A stretch of DNA of 42,527 nucleotides from Elusimicrobiota bacterium (GTDB taxonomy: Bacteria; Elusimicrobiota; Elusimicrobia; Elusimicrobiales; Elusimicrobiaceae). Below, one piece after another: positions 1 to 6,580 of the stretch. The position numbers and the translations under genes are program-made. Each line of letters opens with the position of its first letter. Within the stretch, counting starts at the first letter, position 1. The DNA is taken from contig JAAYTX010000093.1 of the NCBI GenBank assembly GCA_012523635.1, positions 1-42,527 of the forward strand, written 5' to 3'. The notes beneath the pieces are model-generated. The model saw only the letters and a list, made by a program, of their open reading frames with translations. It was not told where the DNA came from and did no database searches.

Positions 1-529
1 TGCGGGTCAGGTCCGCCCAGAAATTGCCGATATTGTCCGTTTTGCCGGACGTGATTGCGCGCGCAAGCGCGGCGAAAACCGCCATGCCCGTCGCCGCGCT
101 GAGGAAATTCTGCACGCCCAGGCCCAGCATCTGCGTCAGATAGCCGAGCGTCGTCTCGCCTGCGTAAGCCTGCCAGTTGGTGTTGGTCATGAAGCTGGCC
201 GCCGTGTTGAACGCCAGCGACCAGTCCACGGGGCCAGCGTTGTTCGGGTTAAGCGGCAACTTATGCTGAAACAGTTGCAGTGCGAAGACCGCCAGGAACC
301 CCAGCGCGTTGAACGCCAGCAGCGCCCCGGCGTAGCTTTTCCAGGTCATCGGCTCGTCCGGGTTTATGCCGCACAGCCGGTAGACCAGGCGTTCCAGCGG
401 TCCGAAGAGCCTGTGCTGGAAAGGGCTTTTGTCCTGCAAGGCTGCGGCCACATAAGCGCCCAGCGGCCTGGCTAAAACAAGCAGCGCGGCTATGTAAAGC
501 GCAATCTGCGCGATGTCGTATTTGTTCAT
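1..529 (-). CDS. kdpA: Potassium-transporting ATPase subunit KdpA (N-terminal part, cut by window edge)
   Basis: The reverse strand encodes the first 176 residues of KdpA, the K+-selective channel-like subunit of the high-affinity KdpFABC pump in the inner membrane. The clearest evidence is the pore-filter motif SFMTNTNWQ at about residues 112-120, with hydrophobic helices at about 7-30 and 66-86. The family is about 560 residues long, so roughly two thirds of the gene lies beyond position 1. The ATG at 529 is preceded by GGAGAGG, which sits inside the last codons of kdpF; the two genes are one base apart and are probably translationally coupled. kdpB and kdpC would be expected to the left. 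Confidence 0.95.
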   Translation of the reverse strand, partial: MNKYDIAQIALYIAALLVLARPLGAYVAAALQDKSPFQHRLFGPLERLVYRLCGINPDEPMTWKSYAGALLAFNALGFLAVFALQLFQHKLPLNPNNAGPVDWSLAFNTAASFMTNTNWQAYAGETTLGYLTQMLGLGVQNFLSAATGMAVFAALARAITSGKTDNIGNFWADLTR

Positions 530-530
530 G

Positions 531-614
531 TTAAAACCTCTCCGGGTTGAATACGGCGTAAACCAGATAGGCGAATACCAAAATCGAAGCAATAAATGCG
601 GTGGTAAAAGCCAT
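531..614 (-). CDS. kdpF: KdpF small membrane subunit of the Kdp potassium pump
   Basis: This is a 27-residue single-helix membrane peptide (MAFTTAF...AYLVYAVFNPERF). The YLVYA core followed by an acidic/aromatic tail is the usual KdpF pattern, and the family is normally about 25-30 residues, so the length fits. KdpF stabilises the KdpABC complex in the lipid bilayer. The start at 614 is chosen because AGGAG lies just upstream; a longer in-frame extension to 725 lacks KdpF similarity and overlaps a separate mini-ORF. The stop codon at 531-533 is one base from the kdpA start. Confidence 0.88.
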   Translation of the reverse strand: MAFTTAFIASILVFAYLVYAVFNPERF

Positions 615-625
615 GGTTTCTTCTC

Positions 626-694
626 CTAATCCTTGCGTTTTCCTGTCGCTAAAGCTCCGGCTGCTATGAACAGAAAGGCGCCGGTACGAGACAT
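626..694 (-). CDS. 22-residue putative leader or membrane peptide upstream of kdpF
   Basis: An ATG at 694 is preceded by a perfect Shine-Dalgarno AGGAGG (about 701-706, 6 bases from the start) and opens a 22-codon frame ending with TAG at 626-628. The peptide begins MSRTGAFLFIAAGALATG and ends in a charged tail, so it is hydrophobic enough for one short helix. Its stop codon overlaps the Shine-Dalgarno of kdpF (TAGGAG), the arrangement expected for translational coupling or a leader peptide. I do not recognise a family. It could be a second tiny Kdp-associated membrane subunit, a regulatory leader, or a chance ORF with a good ribosome site. Confidence 0.5.
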   Translation of the reverse strand: MSRTGAFLFIAAGALATGKRKD

Positions 695-876
695 AATTGC
701 CTCCTAATAAACAGCTTAAGCGCACCTTAATTAAAAGATACCTCCTCCGCCCAGGGAAGGAAAGTAAAGATAGCGCCGGAAAGCGTAAAAAAAGAGTAAA
801 AATCCGCCCGCATACGGATTTGCGGGGTTTTAAGCGCTAAATGCGGGGGGTTGCCGGATAACGACGGCGCAGGCGC

Positions 877-903
877 AAAAAAAGGCGGGACGAAAGTCCC
901 GCC
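877..903 (-). terminator. Rho-independent terminator after the OmpA-like gene
   Basis: The eight-base-pair stem GGCGGGAC/GTCCCGCC (884-891 with 896-903) has a four-base loop and on the minus strand is followed by a run of seven T residues. It lies 27 bases past the stop of the OmpA-like lipoprotein gene and separates it from the kdp operon. Confidence 0.85.
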
Positions 904-929
904 TTCGGTGCGGATATGCCTTCAGGAAA

Positions 930-1418
930 TCAGAAAATGGCCTGCCAGTTGCGGGTGGTGAGGCGGAATTCCACGCGGCGGTTCAGCGCGCGCGCTTCCT
1001 CGGTGGTGCTGCGCACCAGCGGCTTGCGCTCCCCGTAGCCGTATATCTTCACATAGTCTGGCCAGACGCCCCTGTCGGTCAGATAGGTTTTCACGGCTTT
1101 GGCGCGGGCGTAGGACAGCGCGTCGTTGTAGTCGTCGGAGCCGACGTCGTCGCAGTGCCCTTCCACCACCAGCTTCAGCGTGCGGTTGTCTATCAGTATC
1201 TGCGCTATCTTGTTCAGGGTTTCGTAGGAGGCGGGCAGCAGTATGGCCTTGTCCGATTCGAACTCTATGGCCGGCAGCTGGCGCGAGGCTATCATCTCCT
1301 TTATGGTCTGGAGTTTCTGGGCGTCGCGCCTGGCCCACTCGCGTTCCTCGTAAGACACCGAGGCGCAGGCGGCCAGGCCCAGCAGCAGTATGGCGGGAAG
1401 CAGTTTTTTCACAGGCAC
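930..1418 (-). CDS. OmpA-family peptidoglycan-binding lipoprotein (Pal-like)
   Basis: This 162-residue protein starts with a lipoprotein signal peptide whose lipobox LAAC puts the lipidated cysteine at residue 18. After a short charged segment comes an OmpA/Pal C-terminal domain (about residues 48-160). It carries the VEGHCDDVGSDDYN stretch (usually EGHTD.RG...YN), the LSYARAKAV helix, GYGERKP and the terminal NRRVEF signature that contacts diaminopimelate. It probably anchors the outer membrane to peptidoglycan. The gene stands 64 bases downstream of the response regulator at 1483 and ends in a strong terminator. It could be Pal itself or a dedicated paralogue, because no tol genes are in view. 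Confidence 0.88.
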   Translation of the reverse strand: MPVKKLLPAILLLGLAACASVSYEEREWARRDAQKLQTIKEMIASRQLPAIEFESDKAILLPASYETLNKIAQILIDNRTLKLVVEGHCDDVGSDDYNDALSYARAKAVKTYLTDRGVWPDYVKIYGYGERKPLVRSTTEEARALNRRVEFRLTTRNWQAIF

Positions 1419-1482
1419 ATTCTACAAAAGTCTTCCCGCCCGGGCCACCCTCTTTTTCCGCCCGGGAGGGTTTCCTGACGGG

Positions 1483-1875
1483 CTAGGCCAGCCCGGTTTC
1501 CTTCAGCGCTTCCTTCAGCGACTGCGGCGTCGCCGGCTTCACTATGTAGCCGGAGCATTCCTTGTTGTAGGATTCGGAAACGTCCTTGAGCCGGTTCTTG
1601 ACCGTCACCATCAGCACCTTTGAGCGTTTGGCCGCCGGCACGGCCAGCTTCTCCTCCTGGGCGCGCAGCAGCTCAAGCACTTTCTTGCCGTCCATGCCGG
1701 GCATCTCTATGTCCAGCGTGACAAGCTCGTACGGCAGGCCGCTTTCCAGCGCGTCGCGGAACAGCAGGAGCGCCGCCTCGCCTCCGGGAGCGACGTCGCA
1801 GTCCCCGTATGCCGCCAGCAGCGATTTAAGCTGCGTGCGGCTGGTGTAATCGTCGTCCACAACCAGTATTCTCAT
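1483..1875 (-). CDS. Single-domain (CheY-like) response regulator
   Basis: This is a 130-residue stand-alone receiver domain. It shows the acidic pocket (VVDDD near the N terminus), the phospho-acceptor aspartate in VTLDIEMPGMDG, and the conserved lysine in VKPAT. There is no DNA-binding or enzymatic output domain, so it should work by protein-protein contact or as a phosphorelay shuttle. The start at 1875 is supported by GGAGGGAT just upstream. The gene begins 16 bases after the stop of the hybrid kinase at 1892, so the two almost certainly share a transcript and the kinase HPt domain is the likely phosphodonor. Confidence 0.9.
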   Translation of the reverse strand: MRILVVDDDYTSRTQLKSLLAAYGDCDVAPGGEAALLLFRDALESGLPYELVTLDIEMPGMDGKKVLELLRAQEEKLAVPAAKRSKVLMVTVKNRLKDVSESYNKECSGYIVKPATPQSLKEALKETGLA

Positions 1876-1891
1876 AATCCCTCCGTACGGC

Positions 1892-3541
1892 TCAGGCGTC
1901 CATGGCCGCCACCACAAGCGGGGCGATGCGCGTTATTTCCGCGGCATGGGCGGCGCAGGCCGCCCCATCCCCCGACCGGGCGGCATCCTCAAGCTGGCGC
2001 GCGGCCGCCGATAACCCCGGGGCTCCCACGGCGGCCGCGCTTCCCGCCAGCTTATGCGCTGTTTTCCCCAGCGTCGCGAAATCCCCCCCGCGCAGCTGCT
2101 GGTCCAGCGCGGGAAGAAAAAGTTCCAGGTCCCCCCTGAATTTGCTTAGGGCCATGCGGTAAAGCATGGCGTTTCCGCCGAAGAGCTCAAGCCCCAGCGC
2201 CGCGTCGAGCGCAGGGGAGGCTGAGTTTGTTGTCGGCGCGGCCTGCGGCCGGGCCGCCTGCGCGGCGGGCAGGTTCACGTGCCCGTATCTGCCTATCAGC
2301 GCGGCCAGCGCGCCCACCTTGGTGGGTTTCAGCAGCACTTCCGCGAAGCCTGTTTCCAGGCATTCGCGGTGCACTGCCGGGTTCACGTTCGCGGTGATGG
2401 CTATCAGCGGCAGGCGCGGATGCTTCAGGCGTATGTTGGCGGCGGCTATCACGCCGTCCATGACCGGCATCTGCAGGTCAAGGAACACGAGGTCGAATTC
2501 CGTCTTTTCGCAGGCGGCGACGGCCTCCTCGCCGTTTTCCACTAAAACCAGGTTTTTAAGCCCCAGTTGCTGGAGCTGCGCCCGCGCCAGGTCGCGGTTG
2601 ACCTCCTGGTCTTCGGCGTAAAGTATGCGCAGGTTCTCGGCCGGGACGGGGATTTCCGCCGGAGCCGCCGCCGCGCCGTCCCTGGCCGCCGCAGACGCCT
2701 CCTGCGCCAGCTTTGTGGTGAACGGTATCTCGCACCAGAAGATGCTTCCTTTGCCGGGCTGGCTTGAGCAGCCCAGCGTGCCGCCCATCTGCTCCACCAG
2801 GCGCTTCACTATGTAAGTGCCAAGCCCTGTGCCCTCGTATTTTCGGTCGAGGTTTGAGTCGGCCTGATAGAACGGGGTGAACAGGTTCTTCATTTTATCG
2901 GCGTCCATGCCTATGCCGCTGTCGGAGATGCGGAAGCGGGCGCGGTACTGGTCCGGCCCCGAACGCTCCGCCGTGATTTCCAGCGCCACAAACCCTTTTT
3001 CGGTGAACTTCACGGCGTTGCCCACCAGGTTCACCAGTATCTGGCGCACGCGGTAGGCGTCGCCTATCACCTGCGGGGGCAGGCCTTCTGCGGCGGACAC
3101 GTCAAGCCGCAGGCCCTTGGCCTCGGCCAGCGGGCGCATTATGGTTTCCAGGTCGCGGGCGACGCCCGACAGCGTGAACGGCCTGGCCACCAGGTCGAAG
3201 GTGCCTGCCTCCATTTTGGCCTGGTCCAGAATGTCGTTGATGAGGCGCAGGAAGGATTCAGACTCGTGCATTATTATAGACGCCCGCCGCACCACTTCCG
3301 GCTGGTTTGAAATCAGCGTTATATACTCCGCGAACCCGATGATGGCATGCAGCGGCGTGCGCATCTCGTGCGAGATGCGGGACAGGAATTCGCTTTTCGC
3401 GGTGTCGGCGTCGGGTTTCGCGGCCTTGTCGAACCGGTCGTAAGTCTCCGATACGGAGCGCAAAAGAGGTTCCAGTTCGCGGGGTATGTCCTTCTCCCCC
3501 CCGAAAATGTCGCGCAGTTGCAATACCAGCCTTTTGTTCAT
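1892..3541 (-). CDS. Hybrid histidine kinase with receiver and HPt domains, no obvious sensor
   Basis: The protein has 549 residues and a complete His-Asp-His relay. The HisKA H-box SHEMRTPLHA has the phospho-histidine at residue 58. A HATPase domain follows, with an N-box around N175, DSGIGMD at 207-213 and GTGLGTYIV at 238-245. The receiver domain starts at about 304 (phospho-aspartate D355, K405), and the C-terminal HPt domain carries AHKLAGS with the histidine at 496. The N terminus is only about 50 residues, with no transmembrane helix or PAS domain, so the kinase is soluble and may be stimulated by a partner. The start at 3541 has GGAG upstream; the in-frame extension to 3760 runs through DnaA boxes and was not used. 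The cognate partner is probably the adjacent regulator at 1483-1875. Confidence 0.93.
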   Translation of the reverse strand: MNKRLVLQLRDIFGGEKDIPRELEPLLRSVSETYDRFDKAAKPDADTAKSEFLSRISHEMRTPLHAIIGFAEYITLISNQPEVVRRASIIMHESESFLRLINDILDQAKMEAGTFDLVARPFTLSGVARDLETIMRPLAEAKGLRLDVSAAEGLPPQVIGDAYRVRQILVNLVGNAVKFTEKGFVALEITAERSGPDQYRARFRISDSGIGMDADKMKNLFTPFYQADSNLDRKYEGTGLGTYIVKRLVEQMGGTLGCSSQPGKGSIFWCEIPFTTKLAQEASAAARDGAAAAPAEIPVPAENLRILYAEDQEVNRDLARAQLQQLGLKNLVLVENGEEAVAACEKTEFDLVFLDLQMPVMDGVIAAANIRLKHPRLPLIAITANVNPAVHRECLETGFAEVLLKPTKVGALAALIGRYGHVNLPAAQAARPQAAPTTNSASPALDAALGLELFGGNAMLYRMALSKFRGDLELFLPALDQQLRGGDFATLGKTAHKLAGSAAAVGAPGLSAAARQLEDAARSGDGAACAAHAAEITRIAPLVVAAMDA

Positions 3542-4124
3542 ACCGCTCCCGGCTTTGCGGGTGTTTTTTACGCGCAACGCTTCAGCCCCCCGCTTCGCAA
3601 GCCATGCGCCGCTGTTTCCATTGGCGCTTTGTACTCCAGTATATCCGCCGGCTATTGCGCCTGCTATCGGGAGCCGTCCTACACGTTTGTAGGGATGGGG
3701 GTTCGGGTCGAATTGTGAACATCTTGTGCAAAAATAAACCTTTATCCACATTTTCAACACTCATTTTCCGCTTTTTAAGCCCCATTTGGGCTGGTTTATC
3801 CACATTAGGTTGACAATTATATACGGTTATTCTGCCGTCGGAAAAAGGCATTTTTTTGCGCGGGGTTGCCAACAGGTGTGGAATTAATGTTGATAACTTT
3901 ACATCGTTTGAGATTGTGCTTGTTTTATAAGGCTTTTTTACGGTTTTTCAGCGGGGAAGGGGCGGGTTTTCCGGCTTTAGACAGCTTTATCAACAGCTAA
4001 AAGCGGGGGTGTGTGGATAACTTCGCGATTTGTGCAAATTGCTTTGGCATTTGCGCAAACGCTTTGGGGCATGAAAAAGCCCCGCTTTTATGCGGGGCTT
4101 TGCATGGCTAAAGCCGGACTGGCC
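3542..4124. other. Gene-free AT-richer region with a DnaA-box cluster (candidate oriC or DnaA-binding locus)
   Basis: No convincing gene lies in these 583 bases, which are visibly AT-richer than the flanks. Three perfect DnaA boxes occur: TTATCCACA at 3742-3750 and 3796-3804 on the plus strand, and its complement at 4012-4020. Two copies of the single-mismatch variant TTATCAACA lie at 3987-3995 (plus) and 3888-3896 (minus). T-rich stretches between about 3840 and 3950 could serve as an unwinding element. Such clusters mark chromosomal origins or DnaA-titrating and DnaA-regulated loci. No dnaA, dnaN, parA or rpmH gene is nearby, so origin identity is inference. Confidence 0.55.
4074..4099 (-). 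terminator. Rho-independent terminator after the ferritin-like gene
   Basis: The stem AGCCCCGC/GCGGGGCT (4078-4085 with 4092-4099) has a six-base loop and on the minus strand is followed by TTTTT. It closes the asnB/ferritin-like transcript 25 bases after its last stop codon and bounds the DnaA-box region on the right. Confidence 0.85.
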
Positions 4125-4667
4125 CTATGCGGCTTCCTGCTTCAGTTGGGCAATCAGTTTCGAAAGCATCCGTATGTGCTTGAGCTCCTCGGCCACTATG
4201 CCGTCTATTACCAGCTTGTCGTTTTCCTCGTCCATGTTTTCGCGCATTGAGAGGTAGAAGACGACGGAATCCTTTTCCATGCCCATGGCGGTCTGCGCCA
4301 GCTTCAGCATGGAGGTGTTGGCCGCCGCCATGTCCTGCGGCTGTGAGGACAGCACGGTTTTGGACACAAACGCGTCGGCCTGGGCAAGCGTCGGGCCCTG
4401 TCCGGCGGGCTGCAGCTCCTGCTGCACGTATTTGAAATACGCGTCTATAGAATCGGTCGAGTCTTTTTTTGCGGTAAGTTTGGCTTTTTCAAGCTGTTCA
4501 GTGAAGATGCGCGAATGCTGGAGCTCCATTTCCGCCAGGTCGTTGAAAAAACCCTGCTGTTCCTCAGTGCGGGACATTTCAGCCGCCTTGCGGTAAAACC
4601 CCGCGCCGCGCTGTTCTATCAGCACCGCCATTTCCAGAACGTCCTTGCCGTTGAATAATGCCGCCAT
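4125..4667 (-). CDS. Ferritin-like (rubrerythrin-type) diiron protein without rubredoxin domain
   Basis: This 180-residue, all-helical protein has the spaced carboxylate/histidine ligands of a four-helix-bundle diiron site: E18, an ExxH at E48-H51, E131, and a second ExxH at E161-H164. That is the rubrerythrin/ferritin-like arrangement, but the C-terminal CxxC rubredoxin domain is missing. Such proteins usually store iron or reduce peroxide in the cytoplasm, and the actual activity here is inferred. The start has AGGGGGGAAAGA upstream. It lies 19 bases downstream of asnB and is followed by a clear terminator, so the two are probably cotranscribed; a functional link to asparagine synthesis is not obvious. 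Confidence 0.85.
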   Translation of the reverse strand: MAALFNGKDVLEMAVLIEQRGAGFYRKAAEMSRTEEQQGFFNDLAEMELQHSRIFTEQLEKAKLTAKKDSTDSIDAYFKYVQQELQPAGQGPTLAQADAFVSKTVLSSQPQDMAAANTSMLKLAQTAMGMEKDSVVFYLSMRENMDEENDKLVIDGIVAEELKHIRMLSKLIAQLKQEAA

Positions 4668-4686
4668 TCTTTCCCCCCTGCTTTTT

Positions 4687-6534
4687 TTAGTTTCCCCGCC
4701 GCTGCGAAACGGCCTGATGCCACAGCGCCAGCAGGCTGGCGCGGTACAGCAGGCCCTTGTCTTCCTGCCGCGAACCGGCGGCCAGGTTCTTAAGCCCGGC
4801 CGACAGCGCCTGCGCGTTCAGCACGCCCTGCCGCGCCAGTTCGCCGCCCGCAAGCGCGGCGCGCACCGGCTCCGGGTCCGACTCTATCCATTTCTCCCAC
4901 GGGCCCACGAAGCCGTGCTTCCTGCGCCACGAGAGGTTGCGCGGTATGTATTTTTCCGACAGCTTCCTCAAAATCCACTTGCCCTTGAAATGGCGCTGTT
5001 TGCACGAAGGCGGCATTTGCAGGGCCAGGTTTATCAGCTCCGGCGCCAGGAATGGGACCCGCGCCTCTATGCTCGCCTGCATGGTGGCCTTGTCCACCTT
5101 CATTAGCAGGGCCTCGGCCATCACCGAGCGCATGTCGAATGCCAGCAGCGCGTTGAAGCCCTTGCCCTGCTCGATGAAAGAGAACCACGAGTCGTCGCGT
5201 CCGCAGGGCGCGGCCATCAGCGCGTCAACCGCCTCCTGCCGCGACTGCAGGCCTGCCTGCGCCCAGTCCCACTGCGAGGTTATGGGGATATTCCGGTAAT
5301 GGCTGCCGCTTCCCATGCGCCGCGCCAGCGCCGCCGCCAGCGGGCGCAGGAATTCGGGCGCGTTCTGCACGCGCCACGACAGCATGGCCGGCTTGTAGCG
5401 GCGGTAGCCTGCGAAAAGCTCGTCGGCCCCTTCGCCGGAGAGGGCCACCTTCACGCGGCTGGCCGTGTGCTTTGCCAGCAGAAGGGTGGGCAGTATGGCG
5501 CTGTCGCCTATGGGTTCGTCCAGCGCGCACAGCAAAGCTGGTAGGCGGGCCAGCACCCCGCCGTCAAGCACAAGCGGGTGGTGTTGCGCGCCTATGTAAT
5601 CGGCCATCTGTTTGGCGGCGGCTGATTCGTCCAGCGCGCGTTCCCCGGAAAAGCCTATTGAAAATGTCTGCACCGTGCCGGAGCCGTGTCTGGCCGTAAG
5701 CGCGGCCACGAGGCTGGAGTCCACCCCCCCGCTCAGGAAGACGCCGACGGGCACGTCGCTCAGCAGGTGGGCTTTCACCGAGGCGTTCAGCGCGGCGTCC
5801 AGCCTTTCCATCAGCTCGGCTTCGGGGACGCCTGCCATGTCGTCGTCGGAAAGCGGGATGTCGTAATGGCGCTTTAGCGGCCCGGCGCCGGTGAACGGCT
5901 GGCCCTGCTTCAGTTCAAGGTGGTGGGCCGGGGGCAGTTTCCACACGTTTTTGAGTATGGTGCGCGGCGCGTGCAGGAAGCCGTATTGCAGGTATTCCGC
6001 GACCGAGACGGGGTCCAGCTCCGCTTCCACCCCGGCGGCAAGCAAAGCCCGCAGTTCCGACGCGAACAGCAGTTCGTCCCCGCGCACGGCGTAATAGACG
6101 GGCTTCATCCCGGCGTGGTCGCGGGCCAGCAGAAGGGTTTTGGCCTGCGAGTCGAAGAAAGCGAAGCCGTACATTCCGCTAAGCTTGCCGAGCGCGCAGG
6201 CGCCTTCGGCGCGCAGCAGGTGCAGCAGGGTTTCGGAATCGGCGTGGGTTTTGAAAGCCGCGCCGTTTTTGATAAAGGGTTCGCGCAGGGATTGGTGGTT
6301 GTAAATCTCGCCGTTGAACACCAGGGCGCATTTTTCGTCCGGCGTGAGCATGGGCTGGTGGCCCAGTTTCAGGTCCAGTATCGACAGCCGGCGGAAGCCA
6401 AGCGCCGCGCCTGAGGCCGAGTAAAAACCCTCGTCGTCCGGACCGCGGTGCATTATGGCCCCGGCCATTGCCCGCGCTTTTTCAAGGGCAGGCTTAGCGC
6501 CTGTGAACGAGTATATTCCGCAGATGCCGCACAT
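4687..6534 (-). CDS. asnB: Asparagine synthase (glutamine-hydrolysing)
   Basis: This 615-residue enzyme converts aspartate, ATP and glutamine to asparagine. The N-terminal class II glutaminase domain begins MCGICGIYSF with Cys2 as nucleophile, followed by HRGPDDEG and the FNGEIYN strand. The synthetase domain carries the PP-loop SGGVDSS that binds ATP (about residue 266) and later GEGADELFAGY. The length is typical of bacterial AsnB. There is no Shine-Dalgarno before the ATG; instead TATATC lies about 10 bases upstream on the minus strand, suggesting a very short leader. AsnB paralogues also amidate surface polysaccharides or peptides, so a role other than free asparagine synthesis is possible. 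Confidence 0.95.
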   Translation of the reverse strand: MCGICGIYSFTGAKPALEKARAMAGAIMHRGPDDEGFYSASGAALGFRRLSILDLKLGHQPMLTPDEKCALVFNGEIYNHQSLREPFIKNGAAFKTHADSETLLHLLRAEGACALGKLSGMYGFAFFDSQAKTLLLARDHAGMKPVYYAVRGDELLFASELRALLAAGVEAELDPVSVAEYLQYGFLHAPRTILKNVWKLPPAHHLELKQGQPFTGAGPLKRHYDIPLSDDDMAGVPEAELMERLDAALNASVKAHLLSDVPVGVFLSGGVDSSLVAALTARHGSGTVQTFSIGFSGERALDESAAAKQMADYIGAQHHPLVLDGGVLARLPALLCALDEPIGDSAILPTLLLAKHTASRVKVALSGEGADELFAGYRRYKPAMLSWRVQNAPEFLRPLAAALARRMGSGSHYRNIPITSQWDWAQAGLQSRQEAVDALMAAPCGRDDSWFSFIEQGKGFNALLAFDMRSVMAEALLMKVDKATMQASIEARVPFLAPELINLALQMPPSCKQRHFKGKWILRKLSEKYIPRNLSWRRKHGFVGPWEKWIESDPEPVRAALAGGELARQGVLNAQALSAGLKNLAAGSRQEDKGLLYRASLLALWHQAVSQRRGN

Positions 6535-6550
6535 AGGAGATAAGGATATA

Positions 6551-6577
6551 AAATCTGCGCCCGCTCCGCGAGTGGGC
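6551..6577 (-). terminator. Weak terminator-like hairpin after the SGNH-TPR gene
   Basis: GAGCGGGC and GCCCACTC-type arms (6559-6566 with 6570-6577, one G-T pair) form an eight-pair hairpin with a three-base loop just past the stop at 6581. On the minus strand it is followed by GCAGATTTTAT, a poor T tract. It overlaps the possible asnB promoter. Confidence 0.4.
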
Positions 6578-6580
6578 GGG

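Noticed and set aside
3542-3760. N-terminal extension of the hybrid kinase by 73 codons
   Set aside because: The extension reads through a DnaA box and lacks domain content, while ATG 3541 has a Shine-Dalgarno and begins a sensible N terminus.
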